The position numbers were made by a program, and so were the translations under genes. A DNA stretch of 64,000 nt, from positions 372,001 through 436,000 of the forward strand of contig NZ_CP043505.1 of the NCBI RefSeq assembly GCF_008365295.1. Direction: 5' to 3'. Each line of letters starts with the position of its first letter. Position 1 is the first letter of the stretch. Positions 29,098 to 37,768 of the stretch are shown piece by piece. This stretch comes from Agromyces intestinalis. Lineage in GTDB: Bacteria > Actinomycetota > Actinomycetes > Actinomycetales > Microbacteriaceae. The notes beneath the pieces were generated by a model, which saw nothing but the letters and a program-made list of their open reading frames with translations, did no database searches and was not told where the DNA came from.

Positions 29098-29964
29098 TCA
29101 TAGCCGGCCGAGGCCCCGCGAGAGGTGGAGGCCGCGATCGACCCGAGCGAGGATGGCCGCTTCGACGATCCCCCATTCGTGCACGACGAGCGCGTAATCG
29201 AACCGCAGGGTCTCGAACCCGAGCGCTGCCGCGAGCGCGTCGCGACGCAGGTCCTTGTGCCGGTGCTGCGGCGACTCGTGATTGGATCGACCGTCCACTT
29301 CGAGGATGAGCCGGTCGCCCACGACGAAGTCGACCCTTCCGACGCCCGGCACCTCCACCTGGCTCTGCACGTCGATGCCGTACCGCCGCAGCCGAAGCCG
29401 CAGCAGCGATTCGAGCCCGCTGTCGGCGTTCCACCTCGCGAACTCCGTGAGCCAGCGATGCTCGGCCGGCAGCCCCGAGCTCAGGCGGTCGAGGCCGCGC
29501 CGATCGATCAGCCGTCGGCGCATCGCCGACTCGAGGCAGACGAAGAACTCCTCTGCACCGAGGCATCCGAGCACCTGCCGGAGCGCGTCGACGATCGACA
29601 CGAGACCCGCCGACGAGGAGACGTCGTTCCAATGCTGCACGCAGCGGCATGCCGGGTGCGGGCGTCGACGGCCCGTCGGGCGCATCGCAACATGGGTCTC
29701 GGGATGCGCCCCGAGCACCCACACCCCGGCTAGGCGCAGCCGTGAGACGCACCCGACTGCGCCGCCGTGGAGCAGGGCGGTGACGAGGTCGGGTTCGGCC
29801 TCGGGCGTGACGTAGGTGCCGGGTCGGATGCGGACGAGGTCGCCGGTGCGCACCGCCCGAGCCAGCGAGCGACGATCGATGCCGAACGAATCGAGCTCGC
29901 GAGCCGAAACGACGCCGCCGAGGTCGGCGCAAGCCTGGTGCACGAGATGCGGTTCAACGGGCAT
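29098..29964 (-). CDS. wHTH-DUF559 (Vsr-like endonuclease fold) protein
   Basis: A 288-residue protein. The N-terminus (about 5-60) resembles the AbiEi-type winged helix (CADLGGVVSARELDSFGIDRRSLARAV, then RIRPGTYV). The C-terminus (about 200-280) carries a DUF559/Vsr-like nuclease signature: VDFVVGDRLILEVDG, a following His, HKDLRRDALAAALG and ETLRFDY. No toxin partner lies beside it, so an AbiE-type toxin-antitoxin pair is not supported. ATG 29964 was chosen; the frame continues to 30114 but that part runs into the right palindrome. It lacks a clear ribosome site or -10 box. It is framed exactly by two palindromic elements, which may point to mobility. Function unknown. Confidence 0.75.
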   Translation of the reverse strand: MPVEPHLVHQACADLGGVVSARELDSFGIDRRSLARAVRTGDLVRIRPGTYVTPEAEPDLVTALLHGGAVGCVSRLRLAGVWVLGAHPETHVAMRPTGRRRPHPACRCVQHWNDVSSSAGLVSIVDALRQVLGCLGAEEFFVCLESAMRRRLIDRRGLDRLSSGLPAEHRWLTEFARWNADSGLESLLRLRLRRYGIDVQSQVEVPGVGRVDFVVGDRLILEVDGRSNHESPQHRHKDLRRDALAAALGFETLRFDYALVVHEWGIVEAAILARVDRGLHLSRGLGRL

Positions 29965-30088
29965 GCGTCGACGGTGCCGCCGAGCGCCGGCCGTCACGGC
30001 CTCGGAGACGCGAACAGTGGCGCGGGGCCGACTGCAGCCGGGCTGTCGAGGAGGAGTCGCGCCGATCCGCCGCGAGAGGGTGTGGTGC

Positions 30089-30172
30089 GCGGCGTAGGAG
30101 ATTCGCCGGGACACGCCGACTCGGGTGGGCGCGTGGCGGCGTGTCGCCCGGGATCTCCTACACCGCGAACGT
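30089..30172. repeat. Palindromic element, right copy (78 bp plus ACGT edge)
   Basis: Two 30-bp repeat copies, 30089-30118 direct and 30137-30166 inverted, are 18 bp apart and agree at 24 of 30 positions. The outer copy continues as GAACGT (30167-30172), mirroring ACGTTC at the left element. Compared with the left element, copies agree at about 22 of 30 positions by hand alignment without gaps. Confidence 0.8.
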
Positions 30173-30229
30173 GGCGGGGGGGCGGGGTGGGGCGGGTGGG
30201 CGGGGGCGGGGCGGGTGGGTGGGTGGGGG
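30173..30229 (+). repeat. G-rich tract with G-quadruplex potential
   Basis: Eleven runs of three or more G, separated by single C or T, fill 57 bp ending at the base before the folA stop codon. For folA and thyA, transcribed leftwards, this is the template strand, so the folA transcript would end in a C-rich stretch. Confidence 0.85.
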
Positions 30230-31590
<1,361 letters not shown>

Positions 31591-31627
31591 GCCCGGTCAC
31601 ATTCGCGCGGCGTCGCGGCGGCCGTCC

Positions 31628-31633
31628 TAGCAT
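31628..31633 (+). promoter_or_regulatory. -10 hexamer TAGCAT, leaderless type
   Basis: TAGCAT lies 7 nt before ATG 31641 of the thioredoxin-like gene. Confidence 0.5.
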
Positions 31634-31640
31634 CCACGAC

Positions 31641-32111
31641 ATGGAATGGCCGGTCGCGCTCGCGGTCGCGGCAGCGCTCGTCGCGTTCGCGATGGGTCTC
31701 GGCCTGCTCGCGCGCCGCAGTTCGGGTCGGGTGCGCGTCGCCTCGAGCGGAGGGCCGGATGCCTCGGGCCGCGCGTCGGCGGCCGAGCTGCTCGGTCTCG
31801 GGCCCGACCGCCTCGGCTCGGCGGCGACGCTCGTGCAGTTCTCGACCGAGTACTGCAGCCGGTGCCCGGCGACCGCGCGGCAGCTCGCCGATCTCGCCGA
31901 CGGGTACGGCGCCGAGGGCGCGGTGCGCCACCTCGACATCGACCTGACCCGCGATGCTGCCACCGCCGACCGATTCGCCGTCACCCAGACCCCGACGGTG
32001 CTCGTGCTCGACGGCGCCGGCGCGTCGGTGGCGCGCATCGGCGGCCCGCCGCGCGCGACCGAACTCCGCGACCTGCTCGACACCCTCACGAGGAGTACCC
32101 ATGTCAGCTGA
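31641..32111 (+). CDS. Membrane-anchored thioredoxin-like protein
   Basis: A 156-residue protein with one N-terminal membrane segment (residues 4-24) and a thioredoxin fold. The active site is FSTEYCSRCPATARQL (CxxC with Ser-Arg instead of Gly-Pro). The cis-Pro loop is VTQTPTVLVLDG. The domain should face outside if the anchor is N-in. It overlaps the DUF4395 gene by 11 bp, and OsmC follows. The trio suggests a thiol-oxidation or sulfur-handling role, but no substrate is evident. Confidence 0.85.
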   Translation: MEWPVALAVAAALVAFAMGLGLLARRSSGRVRVASSGGPDASGRASAAELLGLGPDRLGSAATLVQFSTEYCSRCPATARQLADLADGYGAEGAVRHLDIDLTRDAATADRFAVTQTPTVLVLDGAGASVARIGGPPRATELRDLLDTLTRSTHVS

Positions 32112-32565
32112 ATCCGCCCGCCCCGCCGGCATCGACCCCCGCGGCCCGCGTTTCACGGCCGCGATCACCGCCGCCCTGCTGCTCGTCGTCGTCGTGCTCG
32201 GCGTCGCGGGCCTTGCGCTGGCGGCCTGGATCCTGCTCGCCGTCATCGCCGCCGTGTTCGCGTGGAGCGCCCTGGCCGGCGTCGCGCGCAACCCGTTCGG
32301 CGCGATCTTCCGACGCTTCGTGCGCCCGCGGCTCGCGCCCCCCGCCGAACTCGAGGATCCGCGCCCGCCGACCTTCGCGCAGGGCGTCGGTTTCGCGGTC
32401 ACCGTCGTCGGAGTCGTCCTCGGGGCGTTCGGGCTTTCGGCGGCCGTGCCGATCGCGGCCGGCCTGGCGTTCGTCGCCGCATTCTTGAACGCGGCGTTCG
32501 GCTACTGCCTCGGATGCCAGATCTACCTGCTGCTCGTTCGTGCCCGGGTGATCCGCGCCGCCTGA
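32101..32565 (+). CDS. DUF4395 membrane protein
   Basis: A 154-residue integral membrane protein with about four hydrophobic segments (two near residues 20-65, two near 95-150). GIDPRGPRFTAAITA, the cytoplasmic VARNPFGAIFRRFVRPRL and the terminal FGYCLGCQIYLL fit DUF4395. The CxxC inside or beside the last membrane segment could be redox active with the thioredoxin domain encoded just before. GAGGAG precedes ATG 32101, inside the end of the thioredoxin gene, so translation is coupled. Function unknown. Confidence 0.85.
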   Translation: MSAESARPAGIDPRGPRFTAAITAALLLVVVVLGVAGLALAAWILLAVIAAVFAWSALAGVARNPFGAIFRRFVRPRLAPPAELEDPRPPTFAQGVGFAVTVVGVVLGAFGLSAAVPIAAGLAFVAAFLNAAFGYCLGCQIYLLLVRARVIRAA

Positions 32566-32587
32566 CCTGCACGATGATCCGATCGGC

Positions 32588-32612
32588 CGGCAGGGCGAAA
32601 CCTGCCCTGCCG
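32588..32612 (+). terminator. Hairpin after the DUF4395 gene
   Basis: Perfect 9-bp arms (CGGCAGGGC/GCCCTGCCG) with a 7-nt loop lie 22 bp past the stop. They separate the thioredoxin-DUF4395 pair from osmC, which has its own TAGTCT -10 at 32631-32636. Confidence 0.65.
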
Positions 32613-32630
32613 CCGAGCGCCGCCCGCAGC

Positions 32631-32636
32631 TAGTCT
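32631..32636 (+). promoter_or_regulatory. Possible -10 (TAGTCT) for the OsmC gene
   Basis: TAGTCT lies 28 nt before ATG 32665, giving a short leader that includes GAGGAGG. Confidence 0.4.
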
Positions 32637-32664
32637 GGGGTTCCGGCTTCGACGAGGAGGATCC

Positions 32665-33090
32665 ATGGCCATCACGAGTGAATCGACCACCGTCTGGGCA
32701 GGCGGGCTGATCGACGGATCGGGCACCGTCGCGCTCGACTCGTCGGGGCAGGGCGAGTTCCCCGTGAACTGGAAGGCGCGCTCCGAGGGCGCCGCGTCGA
32801 CGACGACCCCCGAAGAGTTGCTCGCGGCCGCGCACTCCTCGTGCTTCTCGATGGCGCTGTCGTTCGCGCTCGCGAACGCGGGTCATGCCCCCGAGCGCAT
32901 TCAGACCACCGCGGCCGTGACCTTCGAGGCCGGCAAGGGCGTGCTCGGCAGCCACCTGCTCGTGAGCGCGCGCGTGCCGGGACTCAGCGAGGCCGAGTTC
33001 GAGGCGTTCGCCGACGACGCGAAGGCCAACTGCCCCATCTCGCAGGCGCTGGCCGGCATTCCGATCACGATCGAAGCCGAGCTCGCCTGA
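32665..33090 (+). CDS. OsmC/Ohr family peroxiredoxin
   Basis: A 141-residue thiol peroxidase of the OsmC group. ELLAAAHSSCFSMALSFAL contains the first reactive Cys, and AKANCPISQALAGIPI the second. The N-terminus AITSESTTVWAGGLIDGSG is typical of actinobacterial OsmC. It would reduce organic hydroperoxides in the cytoplasm, with the dithiol donor unknown. A GAGGAGG ribosome site precedes ATG 32665. The epimerase gene starts 1 bp after its stop. Confidence 0.92.
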   Translation: MAITSESTTVWAGGLIDGSGTVALDSSGQGEFPVNWKARSEGAASTTTPEELLAAAHSSCFSMALSFALANAGHAPERIQTTAAVTFEAGKGVLGSHLLVSARVPGLSEAEFEAFADDAKANCPISQALAGIPITIEAELA

Positions 33091-33091
33091 C

Positions 33092-33994
33092 GTGCGAGTG
33101 CTCGTCGCCGGGGCATCCGGCTTCATCGGCACCGCCCTCGTCGACCGGTTGCGCGCCGAGGGTCACGAGATCACCCGGCTGGTGCGCCGTCGCGCCGAGT
33201 CGGCCGACGAGGCGAGCTGGTCGCCCGCGTCGGGCATCATCGACTTCACCGTGATGGACCGGGCGGACGCCGTCGTCAACCTGTCGGGCGCCTCGCTCGC
33301 CCGCCTGCCGTGGACCAAACGCTGGCGCGGCGAGATCTTGTCGTCGCGCATCGGCGCGACCCGCACGCTCACCGACGCCATGCGCAAGGCTCGCACGCCA
33401 CCGGCGGTGTTCGTGAGCGGATCGGCGGTCGGGTATTACGGCGACCGGCCGGGCGAACTGCTCACCGAGGAGTCGCCGGGCGGCGACGGGTTCCTCGCCG
33501 AGGTCGTCGAACGGTGGGAGCGCGCAGCCCGGCTCGCACCCGCCGAGACGCGCACCGTCAGCATCCGGAGCGGCATCGTGGTCGGCGACGGCGGTGCGAT
33601 GAAGCGCATCGCGACGCTCACCGCGTTCGGGCTCGCCGGACGACTCGGCACCGGCGGGCAGCACTGGCCCTGGATCTCGCTCGAGGACGAGACGCGGGCG
33701 ATCGCGCACCTGCTCGACTCGTCGATCGAGGGGCCGGTCAACCTGGTCGGCCCGGTGCCGGCCACGGCCGACCGGGTGGTCACGGCGATGGCCGAGCGGA
33801 TGCATCGGCCGCACGCCGTGAACGTCTCCGAGCGGGTGCTCGAGGCGACCCTCGGGGTCGCGGCGGAGGAGCTGCTGCTCGCGAGTCAGAAGGTGCGGCC
33901 CGATCGCCTGCTCGCCGACGGTTTCGCATTCGAGCATCCGACCGTGGAGGACGCGATCGACGCCATGCTCAGCGCTCGGCGCGTTCGAGACTGA
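33092..33994 (+). CDS. TIGR01777-type epimerase/SDR
   Basis: A 300-residue extended short-chain dehydrogenase-like protein. The NAD(P) loop is VAGASGFIGTALVDRL. VVNLSGASLARLPWTKRW, SRIGATRTLTDAM, FVSGSAVGYYGDRP and the C-terminal DUF1731-like LGVAAEELLLASQKVRPDRLL define the YfcH/SulA group. The usual catalytic YxxxK is modified in this group, so the reaction is uncertain. It starts with GTG, 1 bp after osmC, and overlaps the convergent TPR gene by 26 bp. Confidence 0.88.
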   Translation: MRVLVAGASGFIGTALVDRLRAEGHEITRLVRRRAESADEASWSPASGIIDFTVMDRADAVVNLSGASLARLPWTKRWRGEILSSRIGATRTLTDAMRKARTPPAVFVSGSAVGYYGDRPGELLTEESPGGDGFLAEVVERWERAARLAPAETRTVSIRSGIVVGDGGAMKRIATLTAFGLAGRLGTGGQHWPWISLEDETRAIAHLLDSSIEGPVNLVGPVPATADRVVTAMAERMHRPHAVNVSERVLEATLGVAAEELLLASQKVRPDRLLADGFAFEHPTVEDAIDAMLSARRVRD

Positions 33995-34412
33995 TCGCCC
34001 GGCGCACCGCCGACCGCGCCCGGCGCCGGTCGCCGGCCGCATCATAGGCGAGGCCGAGGCGCAGCCATGCGCGCCACGAGTCGGGCTCGGACTCGACTGC
34101 TGCCCGGAACCCGTCGAACGCCGCGTCCGCGGCCGCGCGCTCGGGTCGACCGCTCGCCCGGGTCGGCACGCCCAGATCGATCGGGCCCGACTCCTGCTCG
34201 ACGCGGCGCACCAGCCGCTGCGATCGCGCGCCGAAGTCGAGTTCGCGCCAGAGCGCCCAGACGCCGATGAGCGGCAGCACGAGCAGCGCCACGCCGATGC
34301 CGACGGCCACGGGTTCGCCGGTGCCGATGAACTGCACCGCGCGCCATCCGACCAGTCCGAGGTAGACGACGAGCAGCGCCGCCATCACGAGCGCTCCGAT
34401 GCGCGTGCTCAC
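33969..34412 (-). CDS. Small TPR-containing membrane protein
   Basis: A 147-residue protein with two membrane segments (about 5-28 and 37-55), an Arg-rich cytoplasmic linker, and a single C-terminal TPR-like helix pair (ESEPDSWRAWLRLGLAYDAAGDRRRARSAV). It starts with GTG overlapping the dapB stop as GTGA, so it is translated with dapB. Its 3' end overlaps the convergent epimerase gene by 26 bp. The association with dapB is common in this family, but the role is unknown. Confidence 0.75.
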   Translation of the reverse strand: MSTRIGALVMAALLVVYLGLVGWRAVQFIGTGEPVAVGIGVALLVLPLIGVWALWRELDFGARSQRLVRRVEQESGPIDLGVPTRASGRPERAAADAAFDGFRAAVESEPDSWRAWLRLGLAYDAAGDRRRARSAVRRAISLERAER

Positions 34413-35161
34413 GACGCGTCGGCTCCGGGCATGGCGATGCCGAGCAGGGCGTCGAGCCCCACCACCACGCCCTCGGCCTCGGGTGCGCGGCGCAGGGCGA
34501 GCAGGATGCCCTGCTCGTACGCGGCCGGCGAGATCGTCGAGTGCGCGATGGTGAGCGTCTCGCCCTCGCCGCCGAGCACGACCCGCTGCTCGGCCGAGAG
34601 ACCGGCCAGCCGCAGGCTGTGCACGGGGATGCCGGCCACGAGCTGGCCGCGGGCGCGCTGGTCGGCGTGCGGTGCCACGACGGGCAGATCGCCGCGCGCG
34701 TCGGCGATCACCTCGGCGGTGCGCACCGCCGTGCCCGAGGGCGAGTCGACCTTGCCGGCGTGGTGCGCCTCGACGATCTCGATGGAGTCGAAGAACCGGG
34801 CGGCGTACGCGGCGAGCGCGGTGCCGAGCACACTGCCGACCGAGAAGTTCGGCACGAACACGACGGCACCGGGCGCTTCGAACTCGCGCCGGTACGCCTG
34901 GATGCCGGTGATGCGGTCGGCCGACCAGCCCGAGGTGCCGACGACCACCGGGATGCCCTGCGCGACGGCGTGGCGCACGATGCCCTCGCTCGCGGCCGGG
35001 TGCGTGACGTCGAGCACGACGTCGGCGCCGTCGAGGTCGGTGAGCGCCGACCTCGAGTCGAGCCCGGCGTGGAGGTCGAGATCGTCGGCCTCCTCCACCA
35101 GTCGGAGTGCCAGCCTGCCCATCCTGCCCGTGGCACCGGCCACGGCGACCCGAATCGTCAC
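34409..35161 (-). CDS. dapB: 4-Hydroxy-tetrahydrodipicolinate reductase
   Basis: A 250-residue NAD(P)H enzyme, second step of the DAP branch. The nucleotide loop is VAVAGATGRMGRLAL. VLDVTHPAA, VVVGTSGWS and the signature EAHHAGKVDSPSGTA with catalytic His and Lys are all present. GTG 35161 was chosen because TAGGTT lies 7 nt upstream (leaderless) and the protein then begins like other DapB. Its -10 stands 10 bp from the -10 of the divergent GNAT gene. Confidence 0.95.
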   Translation of the reverse strand: MTIRVAVAGATGRMGRLALRLVEEADDLDLHAGLDSRSALTDLDGADVVLDVTHPAASEGIVRHAVAQGIPVVVGTSGWSADRITGIQAYRREFEAPGAVVFVPNFSVGSVLGTALAAYAARFFDSIEIVEAHHAGKVDSPSGTAVRTAEVIADARGDLPVVAPHADQRARGQLVAGIPVHSLRLAGLSAEQRVVLGGEGETLTIAHSTISPAAYEQGILLALRRAPEAEGVVVGLDALLGIAMPGADAS

Positions 35162-35168
35162 GAGTTCC

Positions 35169-35174
35169 AACCTA
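35169..35174 (-). promoter_or_regulatory. -10 hexamer TAGGTT for dapB (leaderless type)
   Basis: TAGGTT is 7 nt from GTG 35161. It faces the divergent TAGGCT at 35185-35190, so the two promoters overlap in their -35 regions. Confidence 0.5.
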
Positions 35175-35184
35175 CCCGCCGCCG

Positions 35185-35190
35185 TAGGCT
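35185..35190 (+). promoter_or_regulatory. -10 hexamer TAGGCT, leaderless type
   Basis: TAGGCT lies 6 nt before GTG 35197 of the GNAT gene. Confidence 0.5.
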
Positions 35191-35196
35191 GGTCGG

Positions 35197-35688
35197 GTGC
35201 TGCAGTACCGCGAGGCCATGCCGACCGATCCCGACGCCCACGAGCTGCTCGTCGGCTACTTCGCCGAACGTGCGGCGGGGTTCCCCGCCGCCCAGGGCGA
35301 GTATCGGCCGACCTTCCCGGTCGATGCGGCATTCACTCCCCCGGCGGGCGTGTTCCTGCTCGTCGAGCAGACGGATGCCTCGGGCCCGGCGACGCCGGTC
35401 GGGTGCGGCGGCGTCCGCCGCATCGAACCCGGTCCCGACGGTGCGGTGCGGTACGAGGTGAAGCACCTCTGGCTGCGGCCCGCGGCGCGCGGCGGCGGCG
35501 AGGGTCGGCGGCTGCTCGTCGAGCTCGAGCGGCGCGCGGCGGGCTTCGGCGCCGACGAGATCGTGCTCGACACGAACGCGAGCCTCGAGGCCGCCGGCGG
35601 CCTCTACCGGTCGAGCGGGTACGTGTCGGTCGAGCCGTACAACGACAACCCCAACGCTGATCTCTGGTTACGAAAGCCGGTCGGCTGA
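35197..35688 (+). CDS. GNAT family N-acetyltransferase
   Basis: A 163-residue acetyltransferase. The acetyl-CoA loop is LRPAARGGGEGRRLLVELE, preceded by the strand VRYEVKHLW. The C-terminal region DTNASLEAAGGLYRSSGYVSVEPYNDNP is typical of a group that acetylates amino acids or small amines. The substrate is unknown. The start is GTG. The gene converges on the phosphatase gene, with 10 bp between stops. Confidence 0.87.
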   Translation: MLQYREAMPTDPDAHELLVGYFAERAAGFPAAQGEYRPTFPVDAAFTPPAGVFLLVEQTDASGPATPVGCGGVRRIEPGPDGAVRYEVKHLWLRPAARGGGEGRRLLVELERRAAGFGADEIVLDTNASLEAAGGLYRSSGYVSVEPYNDNPNADLWLRKPVG

Positions 35689-35698
35689 CGCCGCGGCC

Positions 35699-36301
35699 TC
35701 AGACGGCGTAGCCCTCGGGCAATCCGGTGCGCAGCTCGGCCGGCAGATGCGCGAGGTCGTTGTGGGTCACGAGGCTCCACGGACGGCCGGGCTTCTGGCT
35801 GAGCACCGTGAGCCCGCAGTTGGCCTGGTTGATCGACACCCACCGCCAGTCGGGGGCGCCCAGCACCTCGCGCACGAACCATCCGATCACGAAGTTGTGG
35901 GTGATGAGCAGCTCGTGCCGGTCTTCGCGGTACGAGCGCAGGAACTCGGCGACCGCGTCGGTCATCTGCGCTTTGCCGGCCTCGAACTCGGCCTCGGTGA
36001 AGGACTTGAAGAACGGGTCGTAGGCCGACGGCGTCTCGGGGGCGGGGCCCGACGGCACGCAGTCGAACAGCAACGACGACGGCTGGGGCTCGAGCGCCGG
36101 CATCTTCGCCGCGATGATCTTCGCCGTCTCGGTCGCCCGCTGCAGCGGCGAATGCCAGGCGGCGTCGAAGGGGATGCCGCCGAGTCGCTCGGCGACGAGC
36201 TCGGCCTGCCGACGCCCGCGCGGGGAGAGGGGCCCGTCGGCCACGCCGTGCTCGGCGTCGAGCTGCTCGCCGTGGCGGACGAGGTAGAGGTGGTGGGTCA
36301 C
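35699..36301 (-). CDS. Histidine phosphatase family protein
   Basis: A 200-residue phosphoglycerate-mutase-like enzyme. The phosphohistidine motif is YLVRHGEQLD, the second Arg is in SPRGRRQAE, the Glu region follows, and the C-terminal catalytic His is in LLITHNFVIGW. It could be a phosphatase or mutase; the substrate is unknown. It starts with GTG 36301, preceded by AAGGAA. The M16 peptidase gene lies upstream in the same direction, 39 bp away. Confidence 0.88.
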   Translation of the reverse strand: MTHHLYLVRHGEQLDAEHGVADGPLSPRGRRQAELVAERLGGIPFDAAWHSPLQRATETAKIIAAKMPALEPQPSSLLFDCVPSGPAPETPSAYDPFFKSFTEAEFEAGKAQMTDAVAEFLRSYREDRHELLITHNFVIGWFVREVLGAPDWRWVSINQANCGLTVLSQKPGRPWSLVTHNDLAHLPAELRTGLPEGYAV

Positions 36302-36340
36302 GGTGTTCGGTTCCTTGTATCGCAGGGGGAAGGGTGCCGC

Positions 36341-37726
36341 TCAGGCGACATCCGTGCTCGGTGGGGCCTCGTCGACCACACCGCGGAAGGCCGCCTCGTC
36401 GGTCGCGCCGACGGCGACCAGCGAGAACGGCCGCGACGCCAGGTCGGCCGCGAGCACGCGCACGTCGTCGACGGTGACGAGTGCGATGCGCCGCAGCGCT
36501 TCGTCGAGGTCGGCGAACTCGCCGAGCGTCAGCTCGGCGCGGCCGAGCCGCGACATCCTGGTGTCGGAGTCTTCGAGGGCGAGCGCGCTGGCGCCGCCCA
36601 GTTGGCCCGCGGCGCGCACGAGTTCCTCGTCGGTGACGCCGTCGGTCGCGACCCGCTCGAGCTCGGCGCGCATGAGCGCCGCCACGGCGGGCGCCTTCGC
36701 CGGCGCGCAGCCGGCGTACATGCCGAACAGTCCGGCGTCGGAGTAGCCGGGGGCGAACGAATAGACGGCGTACGCGAGGCCACGCCGCTCGCGGACCTGC
36801 TGGAACAGGCGGGAGCTCATGCCGGAGCCGAAGATCGCGTTCAGCATGCTGAGCGTCGCGCGCCGATCGTCGGTGGCGAGCATGCCGGGCACCCCCAGCA
36901 GCAGGTTGACCTGCTCGTTGGGGCGTTCGACGACCGTGAGGCGGCCCGTGCCGCCGAGCAGGGCGGGCACGGTCGCCCGGCGGTCGACGGGCGCGGCCGG
37001 GGTGTCGAGATCCCAGCCGCCCGCGACGAGGGCGCTGCCGAGGGCGTCGACGACCCGGTCGTGGTCGACCGCACCGGCGACGGTGACGACGAGGTCGCGG
37101 GGCCGGTAGTTGGCCAGGTAGTGCTGCCAGACCCCGTCACGGGTCGCCGCCCGGATGGTGTCGGCGTCGCCGCCGATCGGCCGGCCGAGCGGATGGTCGC
37201 CGAGCACGGCCTCGAAGAACCGCTCGTTCGCGACATCAGCCGGGTCGTCGCCGGCCATCGAGAGCTCCTCGAGGATGACGCCGCGCTCGTTCTCGAACTC
37301 GACCGGGTCGAGCAGCGACGACGTCAGCATGTCGGCGAGCACCTCGACCGCCATCGGGAGGTCTTTGTCTTGCACCTTCGCGTAGTAGCAGGTGTACTCC
37401 TTGGCGGTGAGCGCGTTGTGCTCGCCGCCGACCGCGTCGAACGACACCGCGATGTCGAGCGCGGTGCGGGTTCGCGTGCCCTTGAACAGCAGGTGCTCGA
37501 GGAAGTGGGTCGAACCGTACGTCGCCGGCAGTCCGGCCGAGGCGGGGTGTTCGTCGCGCGAGCCGACGGCGATCCAGAACCCGATGGTGGCGCTGCGGCT
37601 GCCCGGTACGCGCTCGGTGAGCACGCGCACGCCCGACGGCAGCACCGAGCGGCGCACCAGCGCGTCGCCCGACGCCTCGAAGGTCAGCTCGGCCGCACCG
37701 AGAGGAAGGTCGACCGCGCTGTTCAT
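36341..37726 (-). CDS. M16 family zinc metallopeptidase
   Basis: A 461-residue protein of the mitochondrial-processing-peptidase-like family. The inverted zinc motif HxxEH is in GSTHFLEHLLFKGT, with the distal Glu about 75 residues on (FENERGVILEE). The second, inactive half covers about 220-460. These proteins degrade peptides, possibly outside after unknown export. ATG 37726 was chosen because TAGGCT lies 7 nt upstream; a TTG 18 bp earlier falls inside that promoter. In many actinobacteria this gene follows pnp, but here it does not. Confidence 0.92.
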   Translation of the reverse strand: MNSAVDLPLGAAELTFEASGDALVRRSVLPSGVRVLTERVPGSRSATIGFWIAVGSRDEHPASAGLPATYGSTHFLEHLLFKGTRTRTALDIAVSFDAVGGEHNALTAKEYTCYYAKVQDKDLPMAVEVLADMLTSSLLDPVEFENERGVILEELSMAGDDPADVANERFFEAVLGDHPLGRPIGGDADTIRAATRDGVWQHYLANYRPRDLVVTVAGAVDHDRVVDALGSALVAGGWDLDTPAAPVDRRATVPALLGGTGRLTVVERPNEQVNLLLGVPGMLATDDRRATLSMLNAIFGSGMSSRLFQQVRERRGLAYAVYSFAPGYSDAGLFGMYAGCAPAKAPAVAALMRAELERVATDGVTDEELVRAAGQLGGASALALEDSDTRMSRLGRAELTLGEFADLDEALRRIALVTVDDVRVLAADLASRPFSLVAVGATDEAAFRGVVDEAPPSTDVA

Positions 37727-37733
37727 CCCGAAC

Positions 37734-37739
37734 AGCCTA
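37734..37739 (-). promoter_or_regulatory. -10 hexamer TAGGCT for the M16 peptidase (leaderless type)
   Basis: TAGGCT lies 7 nt before ATG 37726 and helps to decide that start. Confidence 0.5.
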
Positions 37740-37768
37740 CCCAACCCCGCGTCGGGCGGCCCGGGCGG

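Noticed and set aside
29098-29964. An AbiE-type toxin-antitoxin system
   Set aside because: The N-terminal helix-turn-helix resembles AbiEi, but no AbiEii nucleotidyltransferase gene lies beside it, and the C-terminus is a DUF559 nuclease-like domain.
29965-30114. A longer start (30114) for the DUF559 gene
   Set aside because: The extra 50 residues are coded partly by the right palindromic element and have no family similarity.
29000-30180. Target-site duplication around the palindrome-flanked unit
   Set aside because: The bases outside 29013 and 30172 do not repeat each other, so a simple recent transposition cannot be shown.
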